Notes under the pieces: model-generated
What the model was told of the DNA's origin: nothing
The model's database searches: none
What the model saw: only the letters and a program-made list of their open reading frames with translations
Program-made: the position numbers and the translations under genes
Part shown: positions 5,532 to 10,809 of the stretch, one piece after another
How positions within the stretch are numbered: position 1 is the first letter of the stretch
Layout: each line of letters starts with the position of its first letter
DNA from: Acetobacteraceae bacterium
Lineage (GTDB): Bacteria; Pseudomonadota; Alphaproteobacteria; Acetobacterales; Acetobacteraceae
Direction: 5' to 3'
DNA length: 10,809 nucleotides
Assembly: GCA_003133265.1 (NCBI GenBank)
Contig: PKWQ01000108.1
Coordinates: 1 to 10,809 of the forward strand

Positions 5532-7415
5532 CTAGCGCAGGAGCGTCGGGACGATGGTGGAAATCTGCGGCACCAGTGCCACCAGGGCAAGGTCGACCAG
5601 CAGGGCGAACAGGAAGGGCAGCGCGGCGCGCGCGACGGTCTCTACCCGCAACCCGGTGATCGGCGCGGCGACGTAAAGCACCAGGCCGAGCGGCGGGGTC
5701 AGCAATCCAAGGGCGGAATTCACGAGGAACACAATCCCCAGATGGATCGGATCTATGCCGACCTGCGTGAAGATCGGCAGCACCAGGGGCACGACCAGGA
5801 TCAGCGTCGCCGAGGTCTCCATCACGCCGTGGATCAGCACCAGCGCGACATTGAGCAGCAGCAGCAACACGAGCGGGTCCTGGGAGATGGAAAGCATCTC
5901 CGTCGACAGGCTTTGCGGCACCTGGAGCATGATCAGCTCCCACCCCAGCAGAACGGCGGCAGCCAGGACGAACATCACCCGGCTGGTGCTGAGCACCGCG
6001 ATCTCCAGGCTGTGCCAGAGATTGCGGGGGCTGATCGTTCGGTACACGCCGGCGGAGGCGACCAGCGCGTAGAGCGCCGCCAACACACCGGCCTCGGTCG
6101 GCGTTACCGCTCCCGTCAGGATGCCGGCCAGGATCAGCACCGGTGTCAGCAGGGCCCAGAAAGTGCCGCGGAAGGCCCGCGCGATCTCTTGCGCGTTGCA
6201 CGGCGTCTCGCGTGGGTACTTGTGACGCGTCGCGACGATGTAGGCGATGACGGCGAAGGAGATTACGACAAGAAACGCCGGCAGGAAGCTCGCCAGGAAC
6301 ATCTGGGCGACGGAGACGTTCGCCACCCAGGCATAGATGATGGTGGCTATGCTGGGCGGGAACAGAACGCCCAGGGTTCCGGCCGCGGCCTGTAGCGCGG
6401 TCGAGAACGCGGGATCGTATCCCCGTCGCACCATGCCGGGCAGCATCACGCTGCCGATGGCGGCGGTGTCGGACACGGCGGAGCCCGACATGTCCGCGAA
6501 GACCGCGCTCGCCACGATGTCGGTGTATAGAAGCCCACCGCGGAACCGGCCGACAAGGCTGCTGGCAAACCCCACCAACCGCTCCGCCATGCCGCCAACC
6601 TCCATCACCGCGCCGGTGAACATGAAGAACGGGATGGCCGTCAGGATGAAGTTGCTGGTGGCGTTGAACATGGCTTCCGGGACAATCAGCAGCGGCTGAT
6701 GCTGGTTCAGCAGGACGACCACCACGCCGAAGGTCAGCACCAGCGCCACCGGCAGACCGATCATGAACCCGACTGCAATCGCGCCGAATAACACGGAGAT
6801 CGGCCAATCCTGCGTCAGCCAGTCCTGCGGCAGCATCAACGCAAGCACCGCCAGGGCGGCCGCCATCGCCACCGATCCGGCGCCGCGCGGGCCGTGTCCG
6901 ATCCGCTCTGCGGCACGAGCCAGGTAGTGCAGGACAAATCCGGCGGCGGCGATCGGCAACGCCAGGCAGGGGTAGCCCATCGGGACCTGAAGCACTGGCG
7001 ACAGCTGCTGCATCAGGTCGATGCACGCACGTCCGCTGGCGACAAGCAGCAGTATGCTGATCACAAGCGCCAGCAGGTCGGCGAAGTCGTGCACGAACCT
7101 GGCGGCCGCCGCCGGAAGGCAATCGACCACGACGCCGAGCGCCGGCGCGTTGTCGCGCTTTATGCTGACAGTGGCGCCGAGGAAGATCAGCCACGCGAAC
7201 AGATACGCGGTCAGCTCCTCCGACCAGGTGATCGGGTAGTTCAGCGCGTAGCGGAACACAACCTGCACCGCCACGAGAACAATCATCGCCGCGAGCAGGA
7301 CCTTTGACACCGGCAGCGCTACCGCGTCGTAGGCTTGGCTGGCCGCCGCTATCCACTGCGCGGGCCTAACCAGGCCCTGCGTCGCCGACGGGGCGCGCTT
7401 GACAGCCCAAGTCAT
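5532..7415 (-). CDS. TRAP transporter permease, DctQ-DctM fusion
   Basis: This 627-residue inner-membrane protein fuses the small (DctQ) and large (DctM) subunits of a tripartite ATP-independent periplasmic transporter, which moves solute using a Na+ or H+ gradient. The DctQ part (about 1-165) carries the hallmark FRYALNYPITWSEEL (54-68) followed by YLFAWLIFLGA, with four hydrophobic helices. After a short basic linker (about 167-180) and one connecting helix (about 182-196), the DctM part follows. Its signature ADMSGSAVSDTAAIGSVMLP (307-326) is followed by GYDPAF (332-337), QAAAGTLGV and FPPSIATIIY (352-361), and then repeated transmembrane helices to the end. The start at 7415 is chosen because AAGGAGG lies 7 nt upstream (7423-7429); the same frame is open to 7511, but that extension overlaps the binding-protein stop hairpin and looks non-coding. 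The gene follows its binding protein by 79 nt. Confidence 0.95.
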   Translation of the reverse strand: MTWAVKRAPSATQGLVRPAQWIAAASQAYDAVALPVSKVLLAAMIVLVAVQVVFRYALNYPITWSEELTAYLFAWLIFLGATVSIKRDNAPALGVVVDCLPAAAARFVHDFADLLALVISILLLVASGRACIDLMQQLSPVLQVPMGYPCLALPIAAAGFVLHYLARAAERIGHGPRGAGSVAMAAALAVLALMLPQDWLTQDWPISVLFGAIAVGFMIGLPVALVLTFGVVVVLLNQHQPLLIVPEAMFNATSNFILTAIPFFMFTGAVMEVGGMAERLVGFASSLVGRFRGGLLYTDIVASAVFADMSGSAVSDTAAIGSVMLPGMVRRGYDPAFSTALQAAAGTLGVLFPPSIATIIYAWVANVSVAQMFLASFLPAFLVVISFAVIAYIVATRHKYPRETPCNAQEIARAFRGTFWALLTPVLILAGILTGAVTPTEAGVLAALYALVASAGVYRTISPRNLWHSLEIAVLSTSRVMFVLAAAVLLGWELIMLQVPQSLSTEMLSISQDPLVLLLLLNVALVLIHGVMETSATLILVVPLVLPIFTQVGIDPIHLGIVFLVNSALGLLTPPLGLVLYVAAPITGLRVETVARAALPFLFALLVDLALVALVPQISTIVPTLLR

Positions 7416-7422
7416 CGAGTGG

Positions 7423-7429
7423 CCTCCTT
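7423..7429 (-). promoter_or_regulatory. Strong Shine-Dalgarno site of the TRAP permease
   Basis: AAGGAGG lies 7 nt before ATG 7415. It fixes this start against the longer open frame reaching 7511. Confidence 0.75.
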
Positions 7430-7459
7430 CATCCACGCGCGAGGCATTTGCGCTAGGCG

Positions 7460-7486
7460 GCCCCGGCCGGCAGCGCCAGCCGGGGC
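7460..7486 (-). promoter_or_regulatory. Intercistronic GC hairpin between TRAP receptor and permease genes
   Basis: There is a perfect 8-bp stem, GCCCCGGC/GCCGGGGC, with an 11-nt loop, starting 8 nt after the binding-protein stop. No U-run follows, so it is not a standard factor-independent terminator. It more likely stabilises the 3' end of the upstream message or gives partial termination. In periplasmic-receptor operons this typically lets receptor mRNA exceed permease mRNA; applying that here is an inference. Confidence 0.55.
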
Positions 7487-7494
7487 GTGGTGGA

Positions 7495-8499
7495 TCAGCG
7501 CTGTTCGGCAATGATCTGGTCGTAGAGACCGCCCCAGACCGTTTTCATGCGCGGATCAAGCTCGCGCGCACGGGCGACGAAGGCTGGCAGGTCGATGTCG
7601 GTCACGACCTGTGTTTCCTTCATCCCTTGCATCTTCTTGAGGTCCGTTTCCTCCGCCTTCAGGCCAAGACCGGTCTCATAGGCGCCAGCCTCGTCCGCCG
7701 CAGTCTGGACCGCTTTCTGCTGATCCGGGTTGAGACCCTCCCAGAAGGCCAGATTCATGGTGACGACCTGAGATTGCTGGATGTGGTGCGTCATCATGAC
7801 GTATTTCTGCACCTCATAGAGTTTTCCGCTGAGGATAGTCGGCAACGGATTCTCCTCGCAGTCGATCGTGCCGGTCTTCAGCGCCAGGTAGACCTGCGGG
7901 AAGTCCATCGGGGTTCCCTTGCCGCCGAGTACCTCGGCGGACAGGAGGTTCACCGGCGAGGGCGGGGTACGGATCTTCAGCCCTGCGGCGTCCTCCGGCT
8001 TGCGGATCAGCTTGTTGCAGGTCAGGTTGCGCCGTCCATAGAACCAGGTGGCGCTCAGCAGCTTCAATCCCTGCGTACCTTCGAGTTCCTGCTGGAAGTG
8101 CTTGAACACAGGGCCGGAAAGCACCTTCTTCTCGGCCTCCCAGTCCTTCCAGATGTATGGTGCGTCCAATACGCTGATGTCGGGTACCAAGTTTCCGACG
8201 GTCCCCGCGCCCGTCACGGCCATCTGTATGGAGCCCTGCTTCTCCTGCTGGAGTGCCTGATTCTCGCCGCCGAGTTGGTTGTTGGGGAAGATCGCGACCT
8301 TGACCGTTCCGTTGGTCATCTTCTCGACGATCTCCTTGAAGCGCTCGGCCCCGAGGCCGACCGGATCGGTCGCCGGCAGCGTGTGCGACATGCGGATGGT
8401 TACCGTCTGGTCCGCCGCCAACGCCGGCGCGCTCGCGCTCCACCCGAGCGTAAGCGCCGCAACGCCCGCGATTGCGACCCCGAACTGCTGTGCTTTCAT
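7495..8499 (-). CDS. dctP: TRAP transporter substrate-binding protein (DctP family)
   Basis: This 334-residue periplasmic solute receptor delivers its ligand to the fused permease encoded next in the operon. Residues 1-29 form a Sec signal peptide (basic MKAQQ start, hydrophobic core, APALAA before the likely cut). The mature part has family marks: TIRMSHTLPATDP (34-46), FPNNQLGGENQALQQ (71-85) and AGLKIRTP (172-179), whose Arg177 corresponds to the arginine that clamps the ligand carboxylate in this family. The next marks are MDFPQVYLALKTGTID (198-213), then CEENPLPT. In this last motif most DctP proteins have a DGxEN-like sequence; here Gly is replaced by Cys214. The start at 8499 is supported by GGAGGGGG at 8507-8514; a longer frame to 8556 would add residues before the signal peptide. 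The ligand is probably a small organic acid, but its identity is unknown. Confidence 0.95.
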   Translation of the reverse strand: MKAQQFGVAIAGVAALTLGWSASAPALAADQTVTIRMSHTLPATDPVGLGAERFKEIVEKMTNGTVKVAIFPNNQLGGENQALQQEKQGSIQMAVTGAGTVGNLVPDISVLDAPYIWKDWEAEKKVLSGPVFKHFQQELEGTQGLKLLSATWFYGRRNLTCNKLIRKPEDAAGLKIRTPPSPVNLLSAEVLGGKGTPMDFPQVYLALKTGTIDCEENPLPTILSGKLYEVQKYVMMTHHIQQSQVVTMNLAFWEGLNPDQQKAVQTAADEAGAYETGLGLKAEETDLKKMQGMKETQVVTDIDLPAFVARARELDPRMKTVWGGLYDQIIAEQR

Positions 8500-8627
8500 G
8501 TGTTTTCCCCCTCCGTTGATTGCTCTTGTTGCTTGCAGATGCCGCCCGCCGGCCAAAGGCCTCGTCCCTCAGGGCTGTTCAACGCTGACGTCATGGTCGG
8601 TTGGGATTTTGGCATCGTTCTCCCCGG
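8500..8627 (-). promoter_or_regulatory. Amidase-dctP spacer with strong dctP ribosome binding site
   Basis: This 128-nt gap separates the amidase stop from the receptor start. The GGAGGGGG at 8507-8514 is a strong ribosome binding site 7 nt or more before ATG 8499. The remaining sequence has only a short GGCC-TTT-GGCC dyad (about 8560-8570) and no convincing promoter. The gap is the longest in the cluster, so a second promoter for the transport genes is possible but not visible. Confidence 0.45.
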
Positions 8628-10025
8628 TTATTGTGCCATCGGCGGGATGCGGTCCTGCCAGTCGGTGGCGTTCTGCCACGCCCAGCCGATGCGCAGTGCC
8701 GTCGCTTCGTCTCCGCCACGGCAGACGATCTGCAAGGCGAGCGGCAGACCGGTCGCGCTGAAGCCATTGGGCACCGACAGGGCGCAGAGATCGAGAAAAT
8801 TCACCCAGCGGGTCAGGAAGGCCGGGGTGGTGTTCTGATCGACCTCCGCGACCGGGATCGCCGGCGTCATCGTCACCGGGGTCAGCAGCGCGTCCGCGCC
8901 GGCGAACGCAGCGGCGAATTCCTGCTTCAGCCGCTCCCGCTCGGCCAGCGCCAGCAGATAGTCGCGCGCGGACACCGCCGCGCCGGCCCTGATGCGCGGG
9001 CGCACCGCCTCGTCCACCGGCAGATCGTTGTTGTCGACGATGTCGCCGAGCAGCGCGTAGGCCTCCGGCGACATGATCCGCCCCGACAGCGCGCCGAATT
9101 CACGGAAGCTGCGCGGCAGGGCGAGATCGACGATCTCCGCGCCCATGGCGGCAAGCTGATCGAGCGAACGGTCGTAGGCGGCCAGCATCTCGGCGTCGAC
9201 GCCCGCACGCTCGGACACCGCCATGCGCGCCAGCCGCAGTCCCTTCACGCCACGGTGCAGCGCGGGCATCGGGTCGGACGCGGGCAGGCCGATCGTATGG
9301 CTGTCCCGCGCATCCGCGCCTTGCAGCACGCCGAGCAGGATGGCGGCATCCTCGACGCTGCGGGTCAGCGGGCCGGGTGTGTCCAGCGTCGGACTTAGCG
9401 GCAGCACGCCGTAGGTGCTGATGCGGCCGATGGTGGTCTTCAACCCGGTAATGCCGCACCAAGCGGCGGGCAGGCGGACGGAACCACCGGTGTCGGTGCC
9501 GATGGCGCAGGGCACCATGCGCGCCGCCACCGCGACGCCGGAACCGGACGACGAGCCACCGGGCGTGCGATGGGTCGCGGCGTCCCACGGGTTGTGGGGC
9601 GTGCCCATGTGCTGGTTGGTGCCCCAGCCGCCATAGGCGAACTCCACCGTGTGGGTCTTGCCGATCACGATCATGCCGGCGGCGATCAGCTTGCGGGCCA
9701 GCGTGGCAGTGCGCGTGGCGACGCGGTTGCGCCAGACGGCGGTGCCGCCGGTCGCGACCTGCCCCTCTATTTCGATCAGGTCCTTGAGCGCGATGGGAAT
9801 GCCGTGCAGCGGACCAACGGCATGGCCGGCGCGGATCGCCTTGTCCGCGCCCTCCGCCGCCAGCCGCGCCTCGCGCTCATGCACGGCGACGAAGGCGTGC
9901 AGCTTTGGCTCAAGCGCCGCGATCCGCGCGAGGCAGGCATCCACCACATCGACCGGCGAGAAGCGCCGCGCGGCGATACCGGCGGACAGGGCGTGGACCG
10001 GAAGCTGGCTCAGGTTCGCGGACAT
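8628..10025 (-). CDS. Amidase (amidase signature family)
   Basis: This is a 465-residue amidase-signature hydrolase, predicted to hydrolyse a C-N amide bond to release ammonia or an amine. It carries the Ser-cisSer-Lys triad: Lys81 in GIPIALKDL, cis-Ser158 in PGGSSSGSG (155-163) and nucleophile Ser182 in GTDTGGSVRLPA (176-187). Length and domain order are normal for the family (GatA-like amidases, malonamidase, indoleacetamide hydrolases), and no signal peptide is seen, so it acts in the cytoplasm. It is not likely to be GatA because no gatB or gatC is near. The start at 10025 is set by ACGAGG 7 nt upstream (10033-10038); the same frame stays open to 10589, but that stretch overlaps the helicase gene and has no recognisable sequence. 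It is first in the operon, which suggests its substrate or product is handled by the TRAP system and the two oxidoreductases. Substrate not determinable. Confidence 0.94.
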   Translation of the reverse strand: MSANLSQLPVHALSAGIAARRFSPVDVVDACLARIAALEPKLHAFVAVHEREARLAAEGADKAIRAGHAVGPLHGIPIALKDLIEIEGQVATGGTAVWRNRVATRTATLARKLIAAGMIVIGKTHTVEFAYGGWGTNQHMGTPHNPWDAATHRTPGGSSSGSGVAVAARMVPCAIGTDTGGSVRLPAAWCGITGLKTTIGRISTYGVLPLSPTLDTPGPLTRSVEDAAILLGVLQGADARDSHTIGLPASDPMPALHRGVKGLRLARMAVSERAGVDAEMLAAYDRSLDQLAAMGAEIVDLALPRSFREFGALSGRIMSPEAYALLGDIVDNNDLPVDEAVRPRIRAGAAVSARDYLLALAERERLKQEFAAAFAGADALLTPVTMTPAIPVAEVDQNTTPAFLTRWVNFLDLCALSVPNGFSATGLPLALQIVCRGGDEATALRIGWAWQNATDWQDRIPPMAQ

Positions 10026-10243
10026 GGCGGGGCCTCGTCTGGCTGATATGCGCTGACTATAGGGGGTGGATGGGGGGGCTTCATAGCTGAGGCCCGCTGC
10101 CGCCAAACATCGATACCTGTAGCGGCGCGCAATGACGCGCGGCCTGATGCGAGATTCAGGCCGGTTTCTGGCGTACATTAGCTGAGACGGAAGGGGCAGG
10201 ACCTGTAGAAAGGGAGCCGTGGCGCCATCGCAGGACCGAGAAT
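10026..10243 (-). promoter_or_regulatory. Intergenic region upstream of the amidase operon
   Basis: This 218-bp region must hold the operon's promoter if it is not read through from the helicase gene. TATGAA (minus strand, near 10083) is a possible -10 element, with TTGGCG 15 nt upstream as a poor -35. TATAGT, near 10060, is closer to consensus but has no partner. A C-rich/G-rich tract lies at about 10060-10078. I see no clear operator palindrome of the GntR or LysR type. The Shine-Dalgarno ACGAGG at 10033-10038 sets the amidase start. Confidence 0.3.
10125..10162 (-). terminator. Two adjacent hairpins downstream of the helicase gene
   Basis: There are two perfect dyads in tandem. GGCCTGA/TCAGGCC (10141-10147 with 10156-10162) has an 8-nt loop. 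GCGCG/CGCGC (10125-10129 with 10136-10140) has a 6-nt loop. In the direction of transcription they lie about 80 nt past the helicase stop and upstream of the possible amidase promoter. No U-run follows, so they could be a factor-dependent or weak terminator, or an element in the operon leader. Confidence 0.35.
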
Positions 10244-10809
10244 CTACTTCCACATCTCCCGCATCCTCTCCGCGACATTCACCCGTGCCGCCGGTTGCAT
10301 CACCGGCGCCGAACTCCCGCCGCCGCGACCCTGCGCACGCCGCTCGAATAGCGACAGAATGGCGTCGGGAATGAAGCGGCTCCGAGCCGCCAAGACATGG
10401 CCGTCGCCATGCCGGTGCTGATGGCTTCGGAAGAAGCGCAGCGGCTGCACGAGATGGAGATGCTGGCGGGCGCGGGTCATCGCGACGTAGAGCAGCCGAC
10501 GCTCCTCCTCGATTTGCGCGCGACTGCCCACGGCCATGTCCGACGGTATGCAGCCGTCGGTGACGTTGAGCACGAACACCGCATCCCATTCCTGACCTTT
10601 GGCCGAATGGATCGTCGACAACACAAGATAGTCTTCGTCGAGGTGCGGCGAGCCCGCCTGGGCGCTGGTCGCATCGGGCGGGTCCAGCGTCAGTTCGCTT
10701 AGGAACCGGCCGCGCGTCGAGTAGGTTCCCGCGATCTGCTCGAGTTGGTCGAGGTCGGCGACGCGGGTAACCGCGTGGTCGTGCAGACGCTCAAGGTGCG
10801 GCAGGTACC
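10244..10809 (-). CDS. UvrD/Rep-type ATP-dependent DNA helicase, C-terminal part (5' end outside window)
   Basis: The frame is open from the window edge to a TAG at 10244-10246, giving the last 187 residues of a superfamily I DNA helicase. Motif V (VLSTIHSAKGQEWDAVFV, about 10580-10630) and motif VI (EEERRLLYVAMTRAR, about 10490-10535) are intact; these contact ATP and single-stranded DNA in UvrD, Rep and PcrA. A GTG at 10622-10624 could be mistaken for a start, but it lies inside motif V, so the gene must begin upstream of this window. The C-terminal tail after motif VI (about 85 residues, ending REMWK) is Arg- and Gly-rich in part and lacks a recognisable Tudor-like end. The role would be DNA repair or replication restart. 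It is likely unrelated to the catabolic operon. Confidence 0.9.
   Translation of the reverse strand, partial: YLPHLERLHDHAVTRVADLDQLEQIAGTYSTRGRFLSELTLDPPDATSAQAGSPHLDEDYLVLSTIHSAKGQEWDAVFVLNVTDGCIPSDMAVGSRAQIEEERRLLYVAMTRARQHLHLVQPLRFFRSHQHRHGDGHVLAARSRFIPDAILSLFERRAQGRGGGSSAPVMQPAARVNVAERMREMWK

Noticed and set aside
5502..6395. Plus-strand open frame rich in Gln, Asp and Arg opposite the TRAP permease
   Set aside because: Its composition is what results from reading the complement of hydrophobic membrane codons; there is no domain or ribosome binding site.
4399..7356. A 985-codon minus-strand frame that would fuse a long Arg/Ala/Gly-rich region to the Ldh2-family enzyme
   Set aside because: Only the part from 5478 down is real. 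The rest is an out-of-frame reading of the TRAP permease gene that happens to lack stops because of high GC content. The dehydrogenase has its own start and ribosome binding site.
10026..10589. 188-residue N-terminal extension of the amidase
   Set aside because: It overlaps the helicase gene, has no family resemblance, and the ATG at 10025 has a Shine-Dalgarno site and gives a normal amidase N-terminus.
10622..10624. GTG as start of a short helicase gene
   Set aside because: It lies within helicase motif V, and the frame is open upstream to the window edge with plausible helicase sequence, so the gene is cut by the window and not short.

Overview
The window is GC-rich double-stranded DNA from what looks like an alphaproteobacterium, possibly Rhodospirillales/Acetobacteraceae-like. 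That placement is an inference from base composition, codon use and gene families, because no taxonomic marker gene is present. Every gene I can support lies on the minus strand, so transcription runs from high to low coordinates.

The right end (10244-10809) holds the C-terminal part of a UvrD/Rep-type superfamily I DNA helicase, cut by the window edge. After a 218-base gap with two adjacent hairpins comes a compact five-gene catabolic cluster: an amidase-signature hydrolase (8628-10025), a TRAP solute-binding protein (7495-8499), a fused DctQ-DctM TRAP permease (5532-7415), a malate/L-lactate dehydrogenase (Ldh2/YlbC-type) oxidoreductase (4399-5478) and an aldo/keto reductase of the D-threo-aldose 1-dehydrogenase / pyridoxal 4-dehydrogenase type (3413-4402). 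Spacing is short, the Shine-Dalgarno sites are clear and the last two genes overlap by ATGA, so this reads as one operon. The binding protein would capture a small carboxylate-bearing compound in the periplasm, the fused permease would import it with a Na+ gradient, and an amide hydrolase plus two NAD(P)-dependent oxidoreductases would process it in the cytoplasm. The substrate cannot be read from the sequence, and no regulator gene is present in the window.

The left third (1-3412) is a scarred accessory region. It contains a solitary class II Fic protein (130-1326), a 1475-bp IS4-family (IS50/Tn5-like) insertion sequence with recognisable inverted ends (1536-3010), and a fragment of a drug-efflux MFS transporter (about 3220-3330). 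A 39-bp near-identical direct repeat (11-49 and 3027-3065) brackets the Fic gene and the IS. The transposase appears to have a -1 frameshift at an A5G6 run near its N-terminus.

I found no CRISPR array, tRNA, rRNA or phage module. The points most worth checking are the TRAP/amidase/oxidoreductase operon, the repeat pair with synonymous-only differences, and the transposase frameshift.
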